Below, piece after piece: positions 27,199-35,522 of a DNA stretch of 64,000 nt. The stretch covers positions 3,100,001 through 3,164,000 of the forward strand of contig CBDHFR010000004.1 in NCBI GenBank assembly GCA_965262665.1, read 5' to 3'. Both the position numbers and the translations under genes were made by a program. Below the pieces are notes generated by a model. That model did no database searches. It was not told the DNA's origin and saw only the letters and a program-made list of their open reading frames with translations. Every line of letters starts with the position of its first letter. Positions within the stretch are counted from its first letter, which is position 1. This stretch comes from CBDBND01 sp965262665. GTDB taxonomy: Bacteria; Pseudomonadota; Alphaproteobacteria; Rhodospirillales; Rhodospirillaceae.

Positions 27199-28044
27199 CA
27201 GGGCAATCGGGTGAAAAAGTGCGTGACAATGTGTTGATGTGCTGAATCTATCGAAGACCGCCGATTCGGTATGGGAGGTTATGATGGAGAGTTCGGGCGC
27301 ATTCGCGGAAGCCGTTGTCTTTCTTGATCATTTTGAGGATCTTGCGGACCCTCGCCAACGGGGCAAAGTGGTCTATCCGCTTGATGAGGTGCTGCTGCTT
27401 TGCCTATTGGCGGTGCTGGCGGGCGCCGACAGCATTGTCGATATTGCCCGTTTCGGCGACAAGAAACGCGATCTTCTACACCGCTTCCGGCCGTTTTCCG
27501 ATGGCACGCCGTCCCACGACCAACTGGGCACGATCCTTGCCATCCTGGATGCGCGGATGTTCCAACAGTGCTTCGTCGCCTGGGTTGCCACGATCACCGG
27601 TGTGCCGGGCGAGGTGATCGACGGTGAGCGAGGATATCGCCTGGCTCCAGCAGCGCCATGGCTGGCCGGGGCTGGCCGGGGCTGAAATCCGTCATCGCGG
27701 TCGAAAGCACGCGCGAGATCGGCGACAAGACCGAGCACGAGACCCGACTCTACATCTCATCGCTCGATCTCGCGGCGGCGCAACTAGGCCCAATTATCCG
27801 CTCCCACTGGGCGATAGAGAACAGCTTGCACTGGGTCATGGACATGGTCTTTCGCGATGACGAATGCCGCCTGCGTACCGATCACGCCCCGGCCAACTTC
27901 ACCACCATCAAGCACATGGCACAAAACCTCATACGACGAGACCCCGGCAAGGACTCCCTAAGACTCCGCCGAAAGGTCGCCGCCTGGGACGACGACTTCC
28001 GCGCAAGCCTCATCACACAATGATCCGTTCACCCGATTGCCCTG
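27199..28044 (+). mobile_element. ISAs1-type element, internally deleted (copy C2)
   Basis: 846 bp with perfect 17-bp terminal repeats, CAGGGCAATCGGGTGAA at 27199-27215 and its complement at 28028-28044. The transposase N-terminus (27239 to about 27620) is joined directly to its C-terminal third (VSEDIAWLQQRHGW onward), losing the catalytic centre. A 10-bp tandem duplication, GCTGGCCGGG x2 at 27661-27680, shifts the frame between HGW and PGLKSVIAVESTREIGDK. No matching direct repeat flanks it, and the flanks are unrelated genes. It is a non-autonomous, MITE-like derivative. Confidence 0.88.
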
Positions 28045-28230
28045 GCACAACATGGTCTTGCCGGCCCCAACGTCACCAACTACTTTTAGAATGCCGGTGT
28101 TCCGCGTGATGCCAAACTGAATCGATTGGATAATTTCCACATGTTTGTCGATGGAAAGTATTGATTCGTGTTGGGTGTGAGCGTGAACGGGTGTTCCTTT
28201 AACCCGAAATGCGCGAGATAAGGCATAGGC
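28045..28230 (-). pseudogene. ExeA/MshM-like secretion or pilus ATPase, N-terminal remnant
   Basis: The minus strand reads YLAHFGLKEHPFTLTPNTNQ then YFPST. After a 1-nt frame change it continues HVEIIQSIQFGITRNTGILK and VVGDVGAGKTMLC (Walker A GDVGAGKT). The FGLKExPFxLTPxxxxYFPS start and the P-loop are those of ExeA/MshM AAA ATPases that serve type II secretion or MSHA-type pili. The frameshift and the loss of everything after the P-loop at the IS edge (28044) make it dead. The TPR gene next to it fits an MSHA-like (MshM/MshN) pair. Confidence 0.75.
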
Positions 28231-28248
28231 CGTTCCGAACGGCAGTGG

Positions 28249-29452
28249 TTATAGGGTCTTCAGGTAGCGTACGCGGCGTTCAACATCGGAGCGGGATAAG
28301 TCACTTGCGACTCCGCTGTTCAGAATGCCGGCCAGCACGCGTTCGTAGGATACAACCGCCTGTTCGTTGCGTCCCATCCGATCCAACAATACGGCAAGAT
28401 TATAGTGGTACATGACCGTGCTCGGAGCAATCGAAACGGCTTGACTCAAATAGGCCAAAGCCTGGTCATTTGATCCCATACGCGCATACAACAAACCGAT
28501 TTGAGCTTTGACAGGACTGAACCGCGGATACTCGCGCTAGAGATCGAGAAGACGGTTGAGCGCATCGTTCGGTGCCTGCGCGCTCAGAATTGACGTAATA
28601 TTGGTAAGGGCTTCGCGATTGCTCGGATCGAGACGCAACACATTTTCATAACCGCTGCGTGCTTCATCCATACGGCCAAGTTTTTGTAAAGTCGCGCTTC
28701 GGCCTAGGAGGGCGAGCAGGCTGGTCGGTTCTGATTCAATAGCTGCAGTGTACAAATCCAACGCTGATCCCAAATCGCCGCGGACCAAGGCGTTGTATCC
28801 CGCCGTGACATTGTCCTGGGCTTCCTGCGACACCTGACGGATTTGGATCATGCCGCTGGCCAAGGTGCCGGCGAATTCGGCATCAGCACGCCGAATTGAT
28901 ATGGGCGGGCTTAACACCCGCGCCGGGGAGTCAGGATCGAGATCGGGCATAGGTTCCGATTGAGACGGCGTAACCGCAGGTGGAGATGGCGCTACCGCTT
29001 GTTGAACTGGGGCAGGTGCCGGGACAGGCTCAGGTGCTGCGTCGTCTTCGGCCGGTGCAGCTACGGGTTCGGGCACTGCTTGCGGTTCAGTCATAGCTAC
29101 GACTGGTTCTGGTGCCGGTGGACTTTCAACTGTGGCCGGCGGCGGGGGCCGCGGGTTGGGCTGGTGTGGCTGAGCCGGTTGTTGGGCGACTTGAACAGGC
29201 GCTGGTTGGTCGGTATCGACCAAAAAGAACGCCACAACTAAGGACCAGCGCGAGGACTGTCACCGCAGCGATCCCTGACACACGCCAATTGGCGCCGAGT
29301 TTGCCAAACCGGCCGGATGAAATAGCTCCCGTGGCAACCATTCGGTCAGCAGCAAAGGCATTGGTCTCCGAATCTTCGGGCACCTCAGCCTGCGCCGCAG
29401 CTTGCTGCTCGTTTTCTTTCGCTGCTTTTTGAAGGCTTTGTAAAGTACGCTC
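28249..29452 (-). pseudogene. TPR protein with proline-rich periplasmic region (MshN-like), three lesions
   Basis: The reconstructed protein starts MSVLYKA. A missing base then shifts to QKAAKENEQQAAAQAEVPED. A membrane segment, VSGIAAVTVLALVL, precedes a second indel and VVAFFLVDTDQPAPVQ. A Pro/Ala/Glu-rich stretch and TPR repeats follow (about 28537-28860). At 28537 a TAG interrupts LLDL*REYPRFSPVKAQIGL; the frame then stays open to 28249. CAG to TAG explains the stop. Layout (cytoplasmic start, one membrane segment, Pro-rich spacer, C-terminal TPRs) fits pilus/secretion accessory proteins beside ExeA-type ATPases. Confidence 0.78.
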
Positions 29453-29667
29453 ATGCGCTTTTTCGACCCCGTGCCGGAACGGACATTATGACCGACCGAA
29501 CGTCCCCAACTCGATACACCTGACCCGGCGGTATTACAGGCCCCATACTTCGGGGAACCCTATACGCTTAGGCCACCACACGCAAGCAACACGCGGGCTT
29601 GGGACATACCGACCCGGGCCATTTAAAGGAGGAAAATGAAGACCTTAGCACACGGTCGCGAGCTACA
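29453..29667. other. Intergenic region upstream of the TPR pseudogene
   Basis: No gene is recognised. It contains GC-rich sequence between the start of the TPR gene and the 3' end of the DUF4399-type gene, both on the minus strand. No convincing promoter or terminator was found by eye. Confidence 0.3.
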
Positions 29668-30099
29668 TCACTGGACCGTTATGGTCACCTTGGCGGACAT
29701 GATTGGGGGGTCATGAGGCACGTGATCCAGGTCACCCAATATCATCTGAAGGGTATATTCGCCTGGTTCAAGTTCAAGCACCGCTTCGGTTTGACCACCA
29801 CCAAAATGAAGCAGATCCGGTTCATCCGTGATCAGAGGTTCATCGAAATTTGTTACCTCGCGATTGATTGCGAGATGATGATGCCCCGTGTCCGGATAGT
29901 CGACTCCGGCCGGAGCAACCCCCATCCCGTGCAAGCCGAACTTGACCGTAAACGGACTCGACACAACTTCTCCATTGGCCGGTGAGATTATGTAGGCCAC
30001 GGCACCAGGGGGCGCTTCAACGCGCGGCCAGTCTTCATCTTGAGCACAAGCAGCAGTGGCAATCAGAGTTGACGCAAGAGCGACAGCAAACACGCGCAT
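29668..30099 (-). CDS. Periplasmic DUF4399-type protein
   Basis: A 143-residue protein with a signal peptide (MRVFAVALASTLIATAACAQ; cleavage near residue 20, or lipidation at Cys18). The mature part has VAYIISPANGEVVSSPFTVK, HHHLAINRE and FGGGQTEAVLELEPGEYTLQ, the pattern of DUF4399 proteins, a beta-sandwich family of unknown function. It is intact despite broken neighbours. It is divergent from the membrane-protein remnant at 30179, with the shared 80-bp gap as probable promoter region. Confidence 0.75.
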   Translation of the reverse strand: MRVFAVALASTLIATAACAQDEDWPRVEAPPGAVAYIISPANGEVVSSPFTVKFGLHGMGVAPAGVDYPDTGHHHLAINREVTNFDEPLITDEPDLLHFGGGQTEAVLELEPGEYTLQMILGDLDHVPHDPPIMSAKVTITVQ

Positions 30100-30178
30100 G
30101 AATTTTCTCCATCACAAATTGTGAAAACTAATTCGCCGGTAGGCCGGCAGGAAAGTACCCTAGGCGACAGTTTCATAG

Positions 30179-30658
30179 GTGGGCAAGAGCATCGTTGTTA
30201 TCCTGTATGTCTTCATTGCGCCATATATCCTTACTGCCGGGTCGAGGAATGACCATAGGGAGGAAAAGGTGATTACTAAGTTCGCCAAAGGATTAATGGT
30301 TTTCGCATCCTGGAAAACAGTCATGCTCGCCCTTGTTTTGGCGAGTGCAGCTATTGGTGTTCTCAACGGGATTGCCACGCCAAGAGTGGTTGAAGCCACC
30401 GGTGGGCTTGAACCCTTTGATGTCCTTTGGCCGCTTAGTACCACTGAGATTGTGGCTGGTTTGGCAGCGTACAATTCGGATGCGCAGCAGGCGTATCTCC
30501 TCTTCGCTGCCATCGACATCCCGTTTCCGGTCTTTGCCGGATTGTTTCAGGTTTTGCTGTGGTGTTGGCTGATTAAATGGTCTGGCATTTCAGCACTTAT
30601 ATCATTGGCCGAAAGAGGTGTTGTTCTCCTGGCCTTCGTTCCCACGCTTTTTGATTTA
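30179..30658 (+). pseudogene. Multi-pass membrane protein, 3' end cut by IS
   Basis: About 160 codons with hydrophobic segments, for example MLALVLASAAIGVLNG, AYLLFAAIDIPFPVFAGLF and VVLLAFVPTLFDL. An internal GTG at 30270 (VITKFAKGLMVF) after an AGGGAGG site is a better start than ATG 30179. The last codons before the natural stop come from IS-A2 (SCYPITRY). I do not recognise the family. If IS-A2 is removed with one TA, the frame goes on for about 18 more codons and stops in the methyltransferase remnant, so the flanks may not be original neighbours. Confidence 0.55.
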
Positions 30659-31874
30659 TACTCCTGCTACCCAATTACTCGGTACTGATCGTGTGTGATG
30701 ACACGAAAGTTGTCGGTAACGGTGTCTCGGATTGTTTCCCATTCCCGGGGCAGGGTTTGGTTGAAGAACCCGAAGATGGCCTCGGTGAACTGTCGGAAAT
30801 CGGGATAAAACCGGTTGTGCGTCACATGCCGGTGCATGACGCCCCATAACCGCTCGATGGGATTGAGGTGTGGCGCATACGGCGGCAGGAAATGCAGCCG
30901 GATGCGGCACTCCGGCCGCTCCAGGAACGGCCGCAACAGCCTGGCATGGTGATAGCGCGCATTGTCGAGACAGACATGGATCACCCGGGATCACCCGGGA
31001 TCACCCGGGATCACCCGGGTGTCCGGATAGGCCCGTTCCAGCTTCTCGAACAACCGCAGAGAGGTTTCGGCATTGATCTTCTCGCCCTCGACCAGGGTGA
31101 GCTTCATCGTTTCAAGGTCCAGTGCGCCGTGCAGGTTCAGCCGCTGGCGCCCTGTCGTGGCCTTGATCGCCGGCTTGTCGGAACGGATGAACCAGCCATG
31201 CGCCGGCCGGCTCTGATACTCGGGATGGACCGCAGCGGCGAAGACAACCGTCGCGTCCGGAAACATCCCGCGCGTCAGCTGTTCATAATCCCTGATGAAG
31301 GCTTCCTGCGCCTGCTTGTCGGCCTGCTTCGGCAGCGTCTTCGGCTTCACGTATGCGAACCCCAGGCGGTGCATCAGCTTGATGGCGCCCGGACGTGAAT
31401 ATCTCACAGCAAACTTTCGGAAGATGGCATCCCGCACCGCGTTGGTGTCGCGCGGCGGATTGTCCCGGAACTGCGCCTTGAGAGCGGCTTCCTGGTCCGC
31501 CGTCAGGCGGCCCGCGCGCGGTCCGGGTAATCCGCAAGCTCCACAGAGGCGAGACCCTTCTCGCGGAAGTCCCGTAGCCAGCCGCGAACCGTGTCGGGAT
31601 CGAGATAGAATATCCTGGAGACCATCTGCACGCTGTGGCCATCATCAAGGGCAACCAGCGCATTCGCGCGCCGTACCTGCAGCGCTTCGACCTTCCGCTT
31701 GCGCATGACATTCAGGAGTGCCTTGGGTTCGTCAGCGGTCAGAAAGGAGGCCCTTTTGCGCATCTTCGCCGTGAAGTCGTTCGCTGCTCGTGTCGTTGGA
31801 GAGGTGCATGAATCGGCAGCCGAATCAGGTCAATGCAAAATACTAAATTCAGGCCGAATCAATGATTCCAGGTA
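30659..31874 (-). mobile_element. IS630-type element 'IS-A', copy A2
   Basis: Nearly identical to A1, between TA repeats at 30657-30658 and 31875-31876. It shares the four 10-bp units (30980-31019) and the FAAAVHP change. In addition, a 2-bp GC gain in the CGCGCGC run near 31515 breaks the first ORF into 31503-31763 and 30991-31437, so this copy is more damaged than A1 and A3. Confidence 0.92.
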
Positions 31875-32285
31875 TATGTTATGTGCGCAATCTGTTCTCG
31901 ACTATGGTTGCGGAAAGGGGACGTTAGCTGAGGCTGTTTCTTTTGAAATCCGCGAATATGATCCCGCTATCGCTGGAAAGGATGAAAATCCGCTCCCTGC
32001 CGATCTGGTTATTTGTACTGATGCGCTTGAACATATTGAGCCTGAATATCTAGACGCTGTACTCGTACACATCGCTTCACTTACTCGAATGGCTGCGTTC
32101 TTCGTCGTTCACACTGGCCGCGCTCAAAAAAATTAGCTGATGGACGCAACGCCCATTTAACAATTGAGAACAGTGATTGGTGGCACAAAAAGATTGGCGC
32201 CTATTTTCATGTGACAGAAGTGATTCAAGTCGAGTCTGGCGGCAAAAAAGTCAAGCAATTCGCGTTTGTCTGTGATCAGCGCTAG
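31875..32285 (+). pseudogene. SAM-dependent methyltransferase, 5'-truncated and frameshifted
   Basis: After the IS edge, the frame reads AQSVLDYGCGKGTLAEAVSF (SAM motif I) and LPADLVICTDALEHIEPEYL (acidic motif), as in class I methyltransferases. It breaks at a run of seven A's near 32127, where one more A would restore LADGRNAHLTIENSDWWHKK and then IGAYFHVTEVIQVESGGKKV to a stop at 32285. The first 30-50 residues are lost at IS-A2. This is a homopolymer frameshift in a truncated gene and it should not yield an enzyme. Confidence 0.75.
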
Positions 32286-32331
32286 CATCCAATTGGTTTT
32301 GAAAGTCAATGTGCTGATGGCTGAGTCGATT

Positions 32332-32363
32332 ATATGTCCGCATAAGGCTATTAGCGGACATAT
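32332..32363. repeat. Perfect 10-bp inverted repeat
   Basis: ATATGTCCGC (32332-32341) and GCGGACATAT (32354-32363) are separated by 12 nt. No T-run follows on either strand. It may be a transcription-end hairpin between the methyltransferase remnant and the minus-strand hydrolase, or an operator. Function is unknown. Confidence 0.5.
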
Positions 32364-32414
32364 GTCAGCAAAGTATTTAGGAGATTTTCCTTAGAGCTAC
32401 ATAAGTTAGGTTAG

Positions 32415-32443
32415 GGCGGAGAGAGTGAGAATCGAACCCTCGC
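32415..32443 (-). other. tRNA-Ser 3'-end-like fragment
   Basis: On the minus strand the sequence ends GGTTCGATTCTCACTCTC then TCCGCC, like the T-loop and acceptor 3' strand of a tRNA-Ser. No 5' half can be folded with it. It could be a leftover tRNA end used as an integration site, or chance similarity. Confidence 0.3.
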
Positions 32444-32490
32444 TACGTTCGCGGGCATAAGGGATTTCAAATGTTAAGACGCTGATGCCT

Positions 32491-33148
32491 CTACGCTGAC
32501 AAGAAGTCACGAATAACTTTGGCGCAGGCGGCCGGCTGTTCGTAAAAGAGCCACGCACCTCCGTCGGCGATTTCCACATAGATGCTGTTGTCCATCTGCT
32601 TGTGCCGGGCGGCCACGTCGCCGCTGTACAGGTCTTCGGTGCCTCTGATCAGCAAGGTTTCTTTGTTGAAAGACTTCCTCGCAGCCTCGCCGTCCCAGCG
32701 ATAGAGCGCGTGATGCATATCGAAGGGGCGAAGACGGGCCTGCAGCCCGACGGCGAAGGGTAGGATGGTGATGTCCGGCGGCGTCTTCAGTGCGCTCATC
32801 TTGCGGTAGGTTGTCCAGGTCTGAGCTAGAAAGTCACCATCGGCATCCATGGGCAGGTCCCGCGTCATGGGCTGGCTCTTCAACGCCTCAAGTTGCTTGG
32901 CACTGCGAACGCCGCCGCCTGACAGAATGACCTTGTCAACCTGGTCCGGATGCCGGTTGGACAGGTCAATGGAAACGCTGACACCGCCGTGATGTCCGAG
33001 TATGTGCGTGCGTTGAACGTCAATGTCATCCAGCACCGCGACGACGGCATCGGTGAGTTCTTCCAGTTCTAGTTCATGATCGGGGTTGTCGGAGCGCCCA
33101 TGTCCTGGCAGGTCGATGCCCACAACCTGGAAAGAGTCCGCCAATAAT
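32491..33148 (-). pseudogene. Alpha/beta hydrolase, 3' part, cut by an IS630-type remnant
   Basis: The frame reads VLLADSFQVVGIDLPGHGRS, then HILGHHGGVSVSIDLSNRHP. The nucleophile elbow is G-H-H-G-G, where Ser is expected (GHSxG), so a catalytic residue also looks changed unless this is a His variant. Asp (IRGTEDLYSG) and a late ADGGAW in place of the usual GH-containing segment complete the fold. The N-terminal 50 residues lie beyond the IS remnant at 34008-34163. The ATG at 33153 overlaps IS sequence and is not the original start. Confidence 0.75.
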
Positions 33149-33149
33149 A

Positions 33150-34005
33150 CCAACGGTCATTGAATTTGACCTTCGTGTGCCCATTTGCGCATACCAATCG
33201 ACATGATTTTCGAGGGCTTGTCGATGAGCTTGTTCCAGGCGTGGCATGCCGCATCGACGATGTCTTCGTAACTGTCGAAGACGCGGTGCGACAGGTAGGT
33301 CTGCCGGTGCGCGCCCACTGCCGGACGATGCCGTTCTTCTGGCCAAGGCGCATCTCGTCTTGCCACCACAGCTCGACCGGCGTTGCGGGCGGCAGGTGGG
33401 CTACCGCCGCGGCGAGCGCCCGGGGGAAGTTTCTTTAAACGTCTCCAGCATTGCCGCATCTTGGCCCGGATGGCGCACCCGGGCGCTCATGTGCGAGAAG
33501 CCGAGATCGTGCAGCAGGCGCGAGACCGAGCGCTCGTGATACTCCACCCCGAAGCGGTCCCGGATAACCTCCTTGAGGTCGAGCCGGCGCCAGCGCACGA
33601 CGCCGTCGCTGTCCGGCCCCGCCTCGACGATCTCCGCCAACGCCACCCTCTCCACCGCCGTCAGCTGCGGAACCGCGCCGGGAGATTTGTGGTCGTGCAG
33701 GCCCTCGGGGCCTGCCTGATTGAACCGGTACACCCAGTCGCGCAGGCTCTGGCGGTCCATGCCGCCAACCGCCGCCGCATCCCTACGGTTCAGTCATCAT
33801 AAACCGCCGCAATCGCCAGAAGGCGGCGCACCTGATTGGGATCTGTCGCTTTGCGCGTCAAGGCCCGCGCTTGGACCGCGTCATAGTCCGTTCGCAACGG
33901 GATCTTCGCCGACATCAAATCCTCCATTTAAAGCCGGCTTTCTATGAATCACATCATTGCGCCGTGGGGAATCCCTAAAAGAGAATCAATCTCAACGACC
34001 GCTGG
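33150..34005 (-). mobile_element. IS630-type element 'IS-E', internally deleted
   Basis: 856 bp between TA repeats (33148-33149, 34006-34007) with terminal repeats CCAACGGTCATTGAATTT and CCAGCGGTCGTTGAGATT. The transposase N-terminus is from about 33916 (MSAKIPLRTDYDAVQARALT), then MDRQSLRDWVYRFNQAGPEG and LGFSHMSARVRHPGQDAAML. It stops by frameshift. The C-terminal part, DEMRLGQKNGIVRQWARTGR, is joined directly to TYLSHRVFDSYEDIVDAACH, so the catalytic core is deleted. It is unrelated in detail to IS-A and IS-B and cannot move by itself. Confidence 0.85.
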
Positions 34006-34007
34006 TA

Positions 34008-34163
34008 TGAGGGTGCCATTCGTAAATATTCATCGGAGGATTGCGCCGATTGGTGGACCAAAGTAAGAAACGGGCCGTCTCCGGTGACCCAATAATGGAC
34101 TTGGCCGAACGGAGTTGAGCAATACCGTCGCTGTGGAGATGCCGGTTCCATGCTTCCCTTCAT
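34008..34163 (-). pseudogene. Alpha/beta hydrolase, 5' part
   Basis: MKGSMEPASPQRRYCSTPFG followed by QVHYWVTGDGPFLTLVHQSA and SSDEYLRMAPS. The F-G-Q-V-H-Y-x-x-x-G-x-G-P ... L-x-H-Q-x-x-x-S-S-D-E-Y pattern matches alpha/beta hydrolases and continues naturally into LLADSFQVVGID of the piece at 32491. The pieces are not in the same frame across the TA, so at least one further indel is present. Confidence 0.7.
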
Positions 34164-34238
34164 TTTTTGTGGGTTACGTTTGTAAAGCTATTGCGGAGAG
34201 GGTGGGACTATTTAGACCGCTTTCGTATGTTTGTTGGA

Positions 34239-34504
34239 TCACGCAGCCTGCGAACCCATGCTGTCGGGGTTTTTCCATACCAAGGGAAAGAACCCACCGC
34301 GCACTTTCTCGCCTGTCGGCATCTCTTCAACTCCGGGTACATTCACGTTGCCGTTTCGATAGTGCCAAACGATGTCGTCACCAATCCATCGCGAACTCAG
34401 CCCAATGCGCGGTTCAGAGGCGTCAAGGCATGTTTTGAGCCATGAGGTGTGCGCGGGTGAAAGATCAAGGCATCGCCTGGGCTGAGATCCCAGGACACTA
34501 TCTC
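34239..34504 (-). pseudogene. Phytanoyl-CoA dioxygenase (PhyH) family, C-terminal remnant
   Basis: The minus strand reads IVSWDLSPGDALIFHPRTPH, GSKHALTPLNRAL, then after a 1-nt shift LSSRWIGDDIVWHYRNGNVN to a stop at 34239. GDALxFHPRTxHGS with R-W-x-G-D-D is the C-terminal Fe/2-oxoglutarate site of PhyH-like oxygenases. The 5' two thirds are absent: the gene is cut at IS-B3 (34505), and the other side of that IS is the 3' end of guaA, so a deletion accompanied the insertion or followed it. Confidence 0.75.
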
Positions 34505-34506
34505 TA

Positions 34507-35512
34507 GAGCATTTCCGATTTATTCTGACGCATAGCCGTCAGCAACCAAGAAGTTCCTGCAGTGCGCGTGATTGAAGAGGCCGCAGACGTTACCGGCGGC
34601 TTTCCACAGATCATCGATGGTGCGGGGTTTTAAGCGCTTCATGTGAGCTTTGAACTTTGAAAATGCGAGCTCGATCGGGTTGAAGTCCGGCGCATAGGGC
34701 GGCAGGAACAAAAGCCATGCGCCCCGCTTTTCAACCGCCCGCCTGGCACCGTCGCGTTTGTCGGCCGGCAGATTGCCGGGGACAACAACAGCGCCTTTTT
34801 GAAGGGTCGGGGCGCGTTGCGTTTTGATGTACTGCTCGAATGCATCACCGTCCATGGCGCCCTCGATCAAATCAGGGCACCCAGGGCGCGGTCAGGCCGT
34901 CACCGCGCAATCCGGCAATGAAGGTCATGGTTTTCCAATGACCATGGGGAATGGCGGCAACCATCCGCTGGCCGCTGGGACAGCGCCCCCGCAGGCGCGC
35001 CATTTTGGTATTGATACTTGTTTCGTCAAGGAACACGATCCTGCCGACCCGCTCGGGATGGGCCGGGAGCCGGGCCTGACGTTGGCGGTTTTTTTAAAAA
35101 GCTGATCTTGCGCGCGCGGAACCAGTCATTAATCGTCGAAGTCGGCGCAATCACTTGGTGAACTTCGTCCAGACGCTCAGACAGCTCTTGCAGTGTCGGG
35201 TCTGGCGTCTCCTTAATCCAGCGCAGGATATCCTCGCCGTCAAGGATCAAGACGGCGCTGGCGCGACGGCCGTGGTTTGACCGCGACAGTCCCCTCGTCT
35301 TCATATCGCCCGCCATCCCGCACCGCCGAGCTTGCGCTCACCTCAAAAAGGGCTGCCGCCTGACGGCGCGACATGCCCGACGCCACTTTCCTCGCCAAAC
35401 GAATACGCAGGTCTTCCGATACAGCCACGATGCCCCCGCCAAAGCGGCTATCGAATCAGTCCGCCAAGACCACGACAACAAAATATTGATTCATTCAACC
35501 GCGGAAACGCTC
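34507..35512 (-). mobile_element. IS630-type element 'IS-B', copy B3 (deleted)
   Basis: An inverted copy of IS-B between TA repeats (34505-34506, 35513-35514). It has the same +1 break at CCT-TGA-C and the same extra 10 bp (34868-34877) as copy B1. It also lacks about 64 bp after the FKKT codons, between two short GCC-containing repeats, and carries small changes near 35090 and 35310. It is the most decayed of the three IS-B copies. It separates the PhyH remnant from guaA. Confidence 0.9.
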
Positions 35513-35522
35513 TAGTCGAGCC

